This document shows positions 1 to 8,218 of a stretch of 41,416 nucleotides of DNA, piece after piece (the stretch's first letter is position 1; the number at the start of each line of letters is the position of its first letter). A model generated the notes under the pieces. That model did not search any database. It was not told the origin of the DNA and was given only the letters and a program-made list of their open reading frames with translations. The translations under genes were made by a program, and so were the position numbers. Origin of the DNA: Simkania sp. (GTDB taxonomy: Bacteria; Chlamydiota; Chlamydiia; Chlamydiales; Rhabdochlamydiaceae); NCBI GenBank assembly GCA_018333475.1, contig JAGXTH010000024.1, positions 1-41,416 on the forward strand, written 5' to 3'.

Positions 1-372
1 ACTTAGCAAAACCCTCTAAGTGTAAAACACTACAGGTTGGCTAAGGGTTCCCAAGTAAGGTTCTGTGCGCCAGGCTTACACGCCTCACAGACATCAATCC
101 CAAAGCTTAAAGAAAAAAACTTGGAAAAATATTGCTCTCGGGCAAGATAGCATGGGTTGAAAAAGCCCTAGAAGCCTTCGCGTTTACGCGAGGGAGTTGT
201 CACGGCCATACATCCTGCCTATGGCGGGGATTCCAAAGAGGAGTCTGGCCCAACAGAAGAGGACGTATACAAGGTGCCTTATGCGGAAAAAGCGAGGACT
301 TGGGGATGCTGTCCACAAAATCCGCGCGTGTGCCGCTCATTAGAGCTCTATAGAACACCTGTTTTCCTGTCG
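1..372. other. Gene-free edge region with many local hairpins
   Basis: I see no convincing protein gene here; the only open frame (about 132-353, plus) starts at TTG, lacks a ribosome binding site and resembles nothing I know. Self-complementary stretches are frequent. Examples are AACCCT/AGGGTT enclosing AGTGT-AAA-ACACT near 10-50, TCTGTG/CACAGA enclosing AGGC/GCCT near 62-93, TCGCG-TTTA-CGCGA near 178-191, GCCATA/TATGGC near 204-224 and GGAC/GTCC near 295-313. That density suggests a structured RNA or its remnant. I could not match it to tmRNA, RNase P RNA, 6S RNA or a riboswitch. It lies downstream of oppF, and its left part may be cut by the window edge. Confidence 0.35.
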
Positions 373-1341
373 TTACAGGGGCAGCTTGGGTGCTAGATGA
401 CAGGCAACTTGGTGCTCAGAAGAGATGTTCCTAAGCTCTGGCCGTTTTTCAAAGCAAATGGGTTTAGCTTGGGGACAGCGAGTGCAAAATACGCAACCCT
501 TTGGGGGATTAAAAGCGCTTGGGAGCTCATCTTTAAGGAAGATTCTAGTTCGCTGTCTTTCTAGTTTTGGATCGGGAATAGGAATAGCTGAAAGTAAAGC
601 TTGGGTGTAAGGGTGTAAGGGGTGAGCATATAATTCATTTGAACTTGACAATTCAACAATGTGCCCAAGATACATGACAGCGATGCGGTGGGAGAGGTAT
701 TTGACGACGCGAAGATCATGGGTGATAAACAAGTAAGATATATGCATTTCTTCCTGTAATGCACGTAATAAATTGATGATTTGAGCTTGAACCGAGACAT
801 CAAGAGCTGAAATAGGTTCATCGCAGACAATAAACCGAGGTCTTGCTGCAATAGCTCTTGCTATGCCTAACCGTTGTCGTTGCCCCCCGGAAAATTCATG
901 AGGAAATCTGCTTAGATGGTGATTGCTTAAACCGACGAGATCGATGAGTTCTTTTAAACGAAGTTCTCTTGCAGCCCCGCGTTCTAAGTGATGGATATCG
1001 AGTGGTTCAGCAATGATTTCTCTAGCGGACATACGAGGATTTAATGAAGCATAAGGATCTTGGAAGATCATTTGCGCCGTTTTACGAAAGGCTTTAAGTT
1101 CCTTCTTTTTCATGTCAAATAGAGAAACACCTTCAAAAAGCACTTTACCTTGAGCTTGTGGTTCCAAGCGTAAAATAGCTCTACCGGTCGTAGATTTTCC
1201 AGAACCGCTTTCTCCGACAAGTCCTAATGTTTCTCCAGGATATATCTTTATTGAGATGTCCGTGATTGCTTGGAGGAGGTGTTTTCCAACAGGAAAATGC
1301 ACTGTTAAATCTTTGACATCGACAAGAGGTTCATTATTCAT
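373..1341 (-). CDS. oppF: Oligopeptide ABC transporter ATPase, OppF-like
   Basis: ATP-hydrolysing subunit of an oligopeptide importer, acting on the cytoplasmic face with OppD. Visible motifs are Walker A (GESGSGKST), the Q-loop region (QMIFQDPYASLNPRM), the ABC signature (SGGQRQR), Walker B with D-loop (IVCDEPISALD) and the switch histidine (ITHDL). A C-terminal oligopeptide/dipeptide-transporter extension contains clustered cysteines (CVFCTRCPQAKPIC). The open frame extends to 1398, but I prefer the ATG at 1339-1341. It has AAGGA eight bases upstream and gives a normal N-terminus (MNNEPLVDVKDL), whereas the upstream residues are only oppD read in another frame. This start overlaps the oppD stop by 8 bp, suggesting translational coupling. 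About 322 residues, normal for the family. Confidence 0.93.
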   Translation of the reverse strand: MNNEPLVDVKDLTVHFPVGKHLLQAITDISIKIYPGETLGLVGESGSGKSTTGRAILRLEPQAQGKVLFEGVSLFDMKKKELKAFRKTAQMIFQDPYASLNPRMSAREIIAEPLDIHHLERGAARELRLKELIDLVGLSNHHLSRFPHEFSGGQRQRLGIARAIAARPRFIVCDEPISALDVSVQAQIINLLRALQEEMHISYLFITHDLRVVKYLSHRIAVMYLGHIVELSSSNELYAHPLHPYTQALLSAIPIPDPKLERQRTRIFLKDELPSAFNPPKGCVFCTRCPQAKPICFEKRPELRNISSEHQVACHLAPKLPL

Positions 1342-2326
1342 TGGAAGCATCCTTAATCTGCTGCCAGCAGGAGACGCGGTGCCCGGGGGAGATATCACTG
1401 ATAAAAGGTTCTTGTAGAGGGCAAATATTCATTGCTTTGTGACATCTAGGCGCAAAAGCGCAGCCTTGCGTCCTATGTTGTAAGGTTGGGGGTCGACCCT
1501 GAATGGGAATAAGAGGTATGCCACAAGGAGTATCAATGCGTGGAATCGAGTGGAGAAGGCGTTGTGTATATGGGTGGCGTGGTTGATAAAACAGTTCATT
1601 GACACTGGCTTCTTCCACAATTTTACCAGCATACATGACAAGCACGCGATCGCACAGTCCAGCAACTACACTAAGATCATGAGTAATGAGAATAATACTT
1701 GTTTTTTGCGTAATAGCAATGTGCTTTAGCAATTCGAGAATTTGGGCTTGTGTGGTGACATCAAGAGCTGTAGTGGGTTCATCAGCGAGAAGTATTTTAG
1801 GATCACATGCCATGGCAAGGGCAATCATAGCCCTTTGCCGTATCCCCCCTGAAAGCGTGTGGGGGTATGCACGCAAACGTTCTTCTGGGTGAGCGATGCC
1901 AACGAGCCTTAATAGCTCAATAACCTTGGCTTCTATATCGCTTTTTCTTAGTTCTGGATGATGCAAGAAAACGCTTTCCGAGATCTGGGCACCAATGCGT
2001 TTAGTAGGGTTTAAAGAGGTTAGAGGGTCCTGAAAGATCATTGCAATTTCTTTGCCGCGCACAGCTTGCATTAGAGGCTCTGGCAAATTCAAAAGGTTTT
2101 GTTCTCGATACAAGATTTGACCGTGCTCTATTAGGCCCGTATGGGGAGGAAGCAATCGCATGATAGATTTTGCGGTAACACTTTTTCCACAACCAGATTC
2201 CCCGACGATGCCCAGGATTTCCCCTTCTTTAAGGTCAAAATTGATGCCGCGCAGGGCATAAGTATGTGTGCCCCATGTAGTGAAAGAAACGGCTAGATTT
2301 TCGACGCTCAAAATCGGATCTTTCAT
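1334..2326 (-). CDS. oppD: Oligopeptide ABC transporter ATPase, OppD-like
   Basis: Second ATPase of the peptide importer, 330 residues. Motifs are Walker A (GESGCGKSVT), Q-loop (MIFQDPLTSLNPTKRIG), a slightly variant signature (SGGIRQR), Walker B (LLADEPTTALDVT), the H-loop (LITHDLSVV) and the C-terminal Opp-type domain with cysteines (CAFAPRCHKAMNIC). It overlaps oppC by 4 bp (ATGA) and oppF by 8 bp, so the ATPases and permeases are one transcription unit. Opp transporters import short peptides using energy from ATP. In Chlamydia the system has been linked to peptide and peptidoglycan-fragment uptake; which ligand applies here depends on the OppA proteins and is not visible in this gene. Confidence 0.94.
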   Translation of the reverse strand: MKDPILSVENLAVSFTTWGTHTYALRGINFDLKEGEILGIVGESGCGKSVTAKSIMRLLPPHTGLIEHGQILYREQNLLNLPEPLMQAVRGKEIAMIFQDPLTSLNPTKRIGAQISESVFLHHPELRKSDIEAKVIELLRLVGIAHPEERLRAYPHTLSGGIRQRAMIALAMACDPKILLADEPTTALDVTTQAQILELLKHIAITQKTSIILITHDLSVVAGLCDRVLVMYAGKIVEEASVNELFYQPRHPYTQRLLHSIPRIDTPCGIPLIPIQGRPPTLQHRTQGCAFAPRCHKAMNICPLQEPFISDISPGHRVSCWQQIKDASNE

Positions 2327-3231
2327 GAGCGAAGCCTTGGATCAAAAGCATCACGCATACCATCACCAAGCAAGTTAAAGCAAAGCATGGTGAGGCTGAT
2401 AAAGCTGGCAGGAAAAAAAAGACGCCAAGGAAAGTAACGCATAGCAGGTAGGCCATCACTTGCCATAGTACCCCAACTAGCAATGGGTGCTTGTACACCC
2501 AGCCCTAAAAAACTTAAAAAAGCTTCTGTAAAAATAGCAGAAGGAATGGTGAGAGTCATTGTGGCTATGATAGGGCCCATCGTATTTGGAATGAGGTGAC
2601 GTAGTAAAATCCGATACCTACTTGCTCCCAGAGCTACGGAGGCTTGTACGAAATCGAGTTCTTTTAACTGCATGATTTGTCCACGGACGATTCTTGCCAT
2701 ACCAATCCATCCGGTAATCGTTAGGGCAAGAAGAATCGTGGGAATGCCGTTACCCATAACGACCATAAGCATGATGACGATGAGTAGGTAGGGAATGGAA
2801 TGTATTGAATCAGCGATGCGCATGATGAGTTCATCGATTTTTCCTCCAAGGGATCCAGCTAGCGAACCGATAGCTACGCCTATAATCAAATCAAGAAGTG
2901 CTGCCATGATTCCGATAAATAGAGAAATGCGAGCCCCCCAGCAAATGCGTGTAAATATATCCCTACCAAGCTCATCAGCGCCAAAGATGTATTCTCTAGA
3001 AGGGGGCAGATTGATAGCAGGAAGGTGGATTTCGTAATATGTATAAGGAGAGAACAATGGCCCAAAAATGGCCAGAATACCAAGAAAAACGAGCATCCAA
3101 AGGCCAACCATGGCTGGTTTATTAGCACGTAGTCTACGTAAACTTTCTTGCCAGAAGGAAATTCCTGGTTGGAGGTGTTCCTCGTGCTCTACAGTTTTTC
3201 CGGTGAGAGGTTCAAAACATTTTTCTTGCAT
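2323..3231 (-). CDS. oppC: Oligopeptide ABC transporter permease, OppC-like
   Basis: Inner-membrane permease, 302 residues. An N-terminal cytoplasmic tail is followed by a first membrane span (MVGLWMLVFLGILAIFGPLF), a periplasmic segment containing the OppC-typical FGADELGRDIFTRI stretch, and five further hydrophobic spans. The EAA loop that docks on the ATPases reads ASVALGASRYRILLRHLIPN at about residues 205-224. It overlaps oppD by 4 bp and lies 3 bp downstream of oppB, consistent with one operon. Confidence 0.94.
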   Translation of the reverse strand: MQEKCFEPLTGKTVEHEEHLQPGISFWQESLRRLRANKPAMVGLWMLVFLGILAIFGPLFSPYTYYEIHLPAINLPPSREYIFGADELGRDIFTRICWGARISLFIGIMAALLDLIIGVAIGSLAGSLGGKIDELIMRIADSIHSIPYLLIVIMLMVVMGNGIPTILLALTITGWIGMARIVRGQIMQLKELDFVQASVALGASRYRILLRHLIPNTMGPIIATMTLTIPSAIFTEAFLSFLGLGVQAPIASWGTMASDGLPAMRYFPWRLFFPASFISLTMLCFNLLGDGMRDAFDPRLRS

Positions 3232-3234
3232 TAG

Positions 3235-4173
3235 TTACCTACGGAATGCTGTGCGAATGCGTGGATCGAGGAAAGCATAAAAAATATCAACGAGAAATAT
3301 ACAACACATCAAAAGGCAACTGTAGAACACCGTGACTCCTAAGATTACCGTATAGTCTCGATTGCTTACACTCATTACGAACCAATACCCAAGGCCTGGA
3401 ATGGCAAAGATTTTTTCTATGACAAAACTACCTGTTAAAATACTGGCTGTGAGGGGGCCGATATAAGTAACAACGGGAAGCAATGCATTGCGCATTACAT
3501 GGCGTAGCATCAATCGTATTGAGGACAATCCTTTAGAACGAGCTGTCAAAATGTAATCTTGTTGCAAAATCTCTACCATACTGGAGCGAGTTAATCTGGC
3601 GATGAAAGCGGTAGGTAATGCGGCCATAGAAAGAGCTGGTAAAAGAGTGTGTGAAAAACTTCCCCATCGTGCCACAGGCAATAGCTGTAGTTTTATGCAA
3701 AAGAGATACTGTAAAAGAGTCGCTATCAGAAAGCTGGGAACAGAAATTCCAATGACAGAAACCAAAGCTGCCACGTGATCTTGCCAATGGTTACGATGCC
3801 AGGCGGAAATCATTCCCAATGTGATCCCAACGGAAATGGCAATAAAAAGAGCCATACTTCCCAAACAGAATGATACAGGAAATCCACTAGAGATGATCTG
3901 ATTGACTGTCCGACCTTCGTATTTAAAGGAGGGGCCAAGGTCCCAAGTAACGATACCCTTGAGATAGCGTAAGTATTGAATATACCAGGGTTGATCTAGA
4001 CCATAGTATTTATAAAGAGAGCGCATGATTTCTTCTGGAACAGCTTGTTCTTGTAATAAGGGATCGCCGGGGATGGAGTGCATGAGTATAAAGGTTAGTG
4101 TCACAACACAAAAAAGCGAGAAGAAAAGAATGCCTGTTTTTCTTGCTAGATATAGGTATAGGGGTGTGTTCAC
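3235..4173 (-). CDS. oppB: Oligopeptide ABC transporter permease, OppB-like
   Basis: Partner permease of OppC, 312 residues. The N-terminus (ARKTGILFFSLFCVVTLTF) is a typical OppB first span, followed by the conserved HSIPGDP stretch and a lumenal loop containing the RYLKGIVTWDLGPSF motif. The EAA loop reads TARSKGLSSIRLMLRHVMRN. The start appears to be GTG at 4171-4173, because no in-frame ATG fits the conserved N-terminus; GGGATGA upstream is a weak ribosome binding site. A 170 bp palindromic element (4215-4384) lies 41 bp upstream, so oppB is either read through from oppA or initiated inside or next to that element. Confidence 0.93.
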   Translation of the reverse strand: MNTPLYLYLARKTGILFFSLFCVVTLTFILMHSIPGDPLLQEQAVPEEIMRSLYKYYGLDQPWYIQYLRYLKGIVTWDLGPSFKYEGRTVNQIISSGFPVSFCLGSMALFIAISVGITLGMISAWHRNHWQDHVAALVSVIGISVPSFLIATLLQYLFCIKLQLLPVARWGSFSHTLLPALSMAALPTAFIARLTRSSMVEILQQDYILTARSKGLSSIRLMLRHVMRNALLPVVTYIGPLTASILTGSFVIEKIFAIPGLGYWFVMSVSNRDYTVILGVTVFYSCLLMCCIFLVDIFYAFLDPRIRTAFRR

Positions 4174-4214
4174 AAATAGTCATCCCGGTAACTTTTCAAT
4201 GAGGTTACCTTCTG

Positions 4215-4384
4215 GAGGTCGTTGCAAAACTCAGGTTCAATCGATTTTCTGGGCTTTTTTAGCCAATTTTCGATTCTTTTTTGAGGGATAATATCAACAT
4301 CCGTATATTACCCCTCAAAAAAGAATCGAAAATTGACCAAAAATCCTCCGAAAAGCGACGAACCCTGAGTTTTATAACGACCTC
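4215..4384. repeat. Palindromic mini-element A (about 170 bp)
   Basis: The left arm begins GAGGTCGTTGCAAAACTCAG and the reverse complement of the right arm begins GAGGTCGTTATAAAACTCAG. The arms stay alignable almost to the centre, sharing CAATTTTCGATTC, TTTTTTGAGGG and TAATAT. The whole unit is therefore one long imperfect inverted repeat with no coding capacity, as in a MITE or a large hairpin repeat. It lies between the downstream oppA paralogue (stop at 4397) and oppB (start at 4173). A related copy begins near 41295 at the other end of the window, so this is a dispersed family. No transposase is visible. Confidence 0.85.
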
Positions 4385-4396
4385 TCTGGGGAAACA

Positions 4397-6133
4397 CTAT
4401 AAATCAGGACGATGCAGGCTGCAAAGGTAATCTTCATAAGGGGAAGCAAAATTAACTCCATACCAGTTCATTTTTCTCAAGGGATCGGGGATGGATTGCT
4501 TTAGCATTTGGATCAGTTCCTCAACTAGAGGATGTTCAGGAAATGGGCGTTTGACGAGCATTGTTTGATCAAAGAAAATCTCGTCGAAATTTACAACTCC
4601 AAGTGGGGAAATTTTGAAATTTTTTACGTAGGGCTGTACTAGAGTGCCGTATCTCGCATAGAAAATAGATGCTATGGGAGCCTCTTCGATAAGGATATCA
4701 TCTGCTTGTCTACAGTATTCCCAAGACTCTTCTGTACTCTTAGCTAGATCTGCTTGTTGCAATAGTTGGACGAATTTTTTTGTATTCCAATGGCAATAAT
4801 TTTTCGGGTTTTTTTTAACGAGAAATCTCTCTAGTAAGGAGCGGGGATGATTGTAATAGGGCGTCCAAGAAAGGAGTGCCATGGAGTAGTCTCGCTTGGT
4901 CATTTTTTTGCCTAATTCTTTTAGGCTTAAAGGTTCAGCTGTAATTTTCATATCAAAGATGAGTTGCCAGCCTTCAACGAGATCTTCAGCGAGGTTATAA
5001 TAGAATTCTGTATGGGGGTAATAGAGTTTTAAGCTTTTTTGAAGTTTTTCTAGGGGGATCTCTGCTTCTTCAAGGGCTTCCTTGAATAAAGCTCTGGCTT
5101 TTAATAAGTCGAATTTACTGAAAGAAGAAGGGGTATAATCTGGGCGATAAAATGGAGGAAGAAGACCAGAGGCGGCTTCTTCGCCCATCATGGTTAGTCT
5201 TTGCAAAATTTTTGGTCTATCGATGGCATTATTGAATGCTTTGCGTAGTTTTTTGTTATTGAAGGGGAATTGTTTGCAGTTAAATAGACAACAACATGTT
5301 CTAGCCAAATGACCAGAAGCGAGTTCTTCGTGATGTATAAGATGTTTTATTGCTTTGTGTTTAAATAGAATGGGAAAATTTTTCACTAGGAGATCGATGT
5401 TTCGACTAAGAAAATCATCGACAATGCGCAGGTCATTAACTAGGTAGTTTAACCGGATTCTGTTGAGAGCAATTTCTTTGGCTTTGTAGAAATGGGGATT
5501 TTTATCGAGGACAAGTTCCACTGAGGGCGTCCAATGGTTCAATCGAAAAGGACCATTGGAAATGAGGGGATAATAAGTGGTTTTCGGACTAGGATATAGC
5601 CCTTGGATACTGCTTTCGTGTAAAGGTGCAAAAGCAAAGGAGGAGACAAGCTCAAGAAAATAAGCGATTGGTTTAGTCAACTCCACTCGTAGAGTACTTG
5701 CATCAAGCGCCTTCACCCCAATGCGATCTGTCGAGATTTTTCCAGCTTTGGCTCGCCTAGCATTTTTGATGATATAGTGTAGGTGTGGATTGGGGCATTC
5801 GATCTCTGGTCTCATGAGGTATTTCCAGGTATTTTCAAAATCTTTGGCTGTTACAGGTGTTCCATCTGACCAATAGTTTTTTCTTAGAGTAAAGAGATAG
5901 ACTTTTCCCTGTTTTTGGATCTGAAAAGATTGGGCTTGGCTTAAGAGTAATTCACCATCTGAAGAACAAGTGGTCAAGCAATCGTATAGGGCATTGTTAA
6001 TAATATGGGCAGAGAGATCAGAGGTTCTCTGTGGCTCCATGGTAGGGGAATTATTCCCGTTATTCGGTCTGGCAATATTGATAATGAGAGTTTCATGACG
6101 ATGAACAAATTCGAGGAAATGTGGGGCTTCCAT
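4397..6133 (-). CDS. OppA-like peptide-binding protein lacking a signal peptide
   Basis: Extracytoplasmic solute-binding protein family 5, 578 residues. The conserved family stretch is at about residues 90-110 (YWSDGTPVTAKDFENTWKYL), followed by the usual long ligand-binding lobes (NGPFRLNHW, VLDKNPHFY, RKAFNNAIDR). It is clearly paralogous to the 6459-8048 protein. The oddity is the N-terminus: only about 14 residues (MEAPHFLEFVHRH) precede the mature-like region, with no hydrophobic signal and no lipobox. No ribosome binding site sits close to the ATG. I looked at the other frames upstream to about 6230 and found no displaced signal peptide. Either the 5' end has decayed, the start is wrong, or the protein stays in the cytoplasm. 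Confidence 0.85.
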   Translation of the reverse strand: MEAPHFLEFVHRHETLIINIARPNNGNNSPTMEPQRTSDLSAHIINNALYDCLTTCSSDGELLLSQAQSFQIQKQGKVYLFTLRKNYWSDGTPVTAKDFENTWKYLMRPEIECPNPHLHYIIKNARRAKAGKISTDRIGVKALDASTLRVELTKPIAYFLELVSSFAFAPLHESSIQGLYPSPKTTYYPLISNGPFRLNHWTPSVELVLDKNPHFYKAKEIALNRIRLNYLVNDLRIVDDFLSRNIDLLVKNFPILFKHKAIKHLIHHEELASGHLARTCCCLFNCKQFPFNNKKLRKAFNNAIDRPKILQRLTMMGEEAASGLLPPFYRPDYTPSSFSKFDLLKARALFKEALEEAEIPLEKLQKSLKLYYPHTEFYYNLAEDLVEGWQLIFDMKITAEPLSLKELGKKMTKRDYSMALLSWTPYYNHPRSLLERFLVKKNPKNYCHWNTKKFVQLLQQADLAKSTEESWEYCRQADDILIEEAPIASIFYARYGTLVQPYVKNFKISPLGVVNFDEIFFDQTMLVKRPFPEHPLVEELIQMLKQSIPDPLRKMNWYGVNFASPYEDYLCSLHRPDL

Positions 6134-6165
6134 AAAAACCGTTTAAAGATTTCCTTAAGGTTGTG

Positions 6166-6193
6166 TTGAAAAAAAATCCATAACTGTCATACT
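6166..6193 (+). promoter_or_regulatory. Likely sigma70-type promoter of the 65-residue gene
   Basis: TTGAAA at 6166-6171 and CATACT at 6188-6193 are separated by 16 bp. Initiation near 6200 would give a leader of about 30 bases before the ATG at 6231. The -10 matches the consensus at four of six positions, so this is a moderate prediction. Confidence 0.4.
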
Positions 6194-6230
6194 GGGTTCG
6201 TTTTCTGTTTCTTAACAATAGGAGTTTGTT

Positions 6231-6428
6231 ATGAAAATGTCTTCGATATTCGGTTTGGGCGTTGTTTTAGTCTTTATGAGTTTTGGTGGAAGTGGATCTT
6301 TTTCCAGAGTGAATGATAAGAGCTCCATCCAGCCCATTACTACTGGTAAAACCGCCAGCTCCCCTTCTACTACTGGTAAAATTGCTAGTTTACCACATCC
6401 AACGGGCTTAATTTCCTTCGGTTTTTAG
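6231..6428 (+). CDS. Small secreted repeat protein ending in -SFGF
   Basis: A 65-residue protein with a convincing start: GGAG lies 6-7 bases before ATG, and a promoter-like pair is upstream. The N-terminus looks like a signal peptide (MKMSS, then a hydrophobic core IFGLGVVLVFMSF, then a small-residue region GGSGS). The mature part holds three imperfect repeats of about ten residues: PITTGKTASS, PSTTGKIASL and PHPTGLISFGF. I recognise no family. It lies on the plus strand between two minus-strand oppA genes and has its own leader. The ending FGF resembles that of the two micro-ORFs at 24189-24317 and 24448-24588, although the codons differ. Function unknown; a small exported peptide is the simplest reading. 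Confidence 0.6.
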   Translation: MKMSSIFGLGVVLVFMSFGGSGSFSRVNDKSSIQPITTGKTASSPSTTGKIASLPHPTGLISFGF

Positions 6429-6438
6429 TTTCTGCAAA

Positions 6439-6479
6439 ATCACCCTTCCCAAGAGGTGTTAGTTTTTGGGAGGGGTGAT
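6439..6479 (-). terminator. Hairpin terminator overlapping the oppA stop
   Basis: ATCACCCTTCCCAA pairs with TTGGGAGGGGTGAT, 14 bp with one wobble and a 13-base loop. On the minus strand it is followed by a short TTTT. The 5' half of the stem is the last codons of the lipoprotein OppA gene. It may also stop plus-strand transcripts of the 65-residue gene, though no T-run follows on that side. Confidence 0.6.
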
Positions 6480-8048
6480 GTCTAAGGATTCCAAACATAA
6501 GTTTCCAGTTTTACATAACTTGAGCCCCTTAACCCTATTGCTTGTGATTAGGCAGTAATCCCAGAAAATTAATGGGGTTATGGGCATATCACTAGCAAGA
6601 ATTTTTTCTGCATCCAAAAAATACTTGGCTTGGGAGTTGTTGTCAGTGCTATTAGTAGCATTTTGGATCAGAGAGATAAACTGTGGGTTTTCCCAGCCAG
6701 TATAGTTCTTTTTAGTGTCTTTGGAAAGAAAACGTTCAAAATAACAGAATGGGCTAGGGTAAGAAGCTGCCCAGCTTACAAATCCTATATCGTAATCGCG
6801 TTGTCCGAGTTTAGCAGTCACTTGTTGAATTTCCAGAGCTTCTAAATCTATATCGAGGTCTAGATGTTGTTTCCATTGGTGTTGTAAAATTTGGACAATA
6901 TTCTTAATAGCATCATGCTCTTTGGATAGGGGGTAGGTTAATTTTAACTTGGGGAGTTGATCTTGTTGGATATTGAGTTCTTCTAGAGCCAATTTGAGAC
7001 ATTCTTTTGCATTTTCACTATCACAGAAACGGAAGGCGGGGTGGAGATGTTGTATGAATGTTTCCGGAAGAAGAGAATAGGCAGCTCTTGTGTGGAACAT
7101 GTGCATAGAATCTACCAGTTGCTCTTTTTCGATAGCGTAGGCGAGTGCTTTACGAAAATGAATATTATTTAAGGGGAATTTCTCGGTGTTAAAATTACAA
7201 ACGCTAACGAGTGTGCCTTGGAGTGTATACGCATTATCCGGCTTGAAGACGCCATTTTGTATAGATTGGGAAATATGGCAGAAAGGGGGGCCAATCATAT
7301 CTAATTGATGGTCTTGAAACAGGGCTATTAAGGTCGATTCTTCATTGACTAGACTAATACGTATTCCTTGAAGCTTGATCGCATCCTTACATCTATAGTG
7401 AGGATTTTTAACCAATCGGATTTCTTGAGCATGAACCCACCGTTGAATTTTAAAAGGACCATTACAAAGAAGAGATGAATAATCAGATGCTTGAGGTGTA
7501 TATTTTATCGGAGAAGCAAATGGCGACGCCATAATTTCTAAAAAGTAATTAATAGGGTATTTTAAATGTACAACGAGACATTTTTCATTGGGGACTTCAA
7601 TGCCAACTTGGTCTAAAGAAACCAGTCCCTGGTGTGCTGCTTTAGCATTCTTAATACAGAAAAAAAAGTAAGCATTTGGCGAGGGTGTTTGAGGATGCAA
7701 GCATGAAAGCCAGGAAGAAGCAAAATCTTGAGCTGTGACAGGTGTTCCATCTGACCAAAAACAGTTCCTGAGATGAAAAGTATATGTCAATCCATTGTTA
7801 GAGACATCCACCCTCTCTGCTTGAGCAGGCTCAATAATGCCTTCAGAATTGATTTTCATTAATCCTTCGAGAATCATCGTTGATAGATGATGAGCGGAGT
7901 GCTCCGTAGTTTTTCGGATGTCGTGGCTAGAGGGTTCATGACTGAAATTCAGATACAGCCAGCCAGGTTTACGGCTATCCACAGGGCGTTCCTGGTGGCA
8001 ACTAGTTAAGATGAGAGTGCTAACAAGAAAAAATTTAAGAAGTTTCAC
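6459..8048 (-). CDS. oppA: Oligopeptide-binding lipoprotein OppA
   Basis: Substrate-binding protein of the Opp importer, 529 residues. The N-terminus is a lipoprotein signal (MKLLKFFLVSTLILTSC) with a lipobox-like LTSC, so the mature protein should be lipid-anchored outside the inner membrane. The family-5 signature region is at about residues 85-110 (NCFWSDGTPVTAQDFASSW). Later conserved stretches are NGPFKIQRW, LVKNPHYRCKD and FRKALAYAIEKEQLV. It is the intact member of the oppA pair and heads the minus-strand opp cluster. The ATG has no strong ribosome binding site in the bases just upstream. Confidence 0.92.
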   Translation of the reverse strand: MKLLKFFLVSTLILTSCHQERPVDSRKPGWLYLNFSHEPSSHDIRKTTEHSAHHLSTMILEGLMKINSEGIIEPAQAERVDVSNNGLTYTFHLRNCFWSDGTPVTAQDFASSWLSCLHPQTPSPNAYFFFCIKNAKAAHQGLVSLDQVGIEVPNEKCLVVHLKYPINYFLEIMASPFASPIKYTPQASDYSSLLCNGPFKIQRWVHAQEIRLVKNPHYRCKDAIKLQGIRISLVNEESTLIALFQDHQLDMIGPPFCHISQSIQNGVFKPDNAYTLQGTLVSVCNFNTEKFPLNNIHFRKALAYAIEKEQLVDSMHMFHTRAAYSLLPETFIQHLHPAFRFCDSENAKECLKLALEELNIQQDQLPKLKLTYPLSKEHDAIKNIVQILQHQWKQHLDLDIDLEALEIQQVTAKLGQRDYDIGFVSWAASYPSPFCYFERFLSKDTKKNYTGWENPQFISLIQNATNSTDNNSQAKYFLDAEKILASDMPITPLIFWDYCLITSNRVKGLKLCKTGNLCLESLDITPPKN

Positions 8049-8218
8049 TATAGTATCTATAAAAACAAGAGGAACGCGCCATGAGGTTAAGGAAAATCTT
8101 CCATTTCAGTAAAGATTTAGTTAATCGCTAGGAGGTGTTAGTCGATTTTTAGGATTTTGCGTCAGCCTTTGTCTAAAATAGTTCTGTAAAAAGGACTGTT
8201 AAGGTAAACTCCTCTCCC

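Noticed and set aside
132-353. 73-codon plus-strand frame in the edge region
   Set aside because: TTG start, no ribosome binding site, unusual composition, and it runs through several RNA-like hairpins.
8083-8133. 16-codon frame (MRLRKIFHFSKDLVNR) upstream of rimO with GAGGA before it
   Set aside because: Too short and without features; could be a leader peptide but nothing else supports it.
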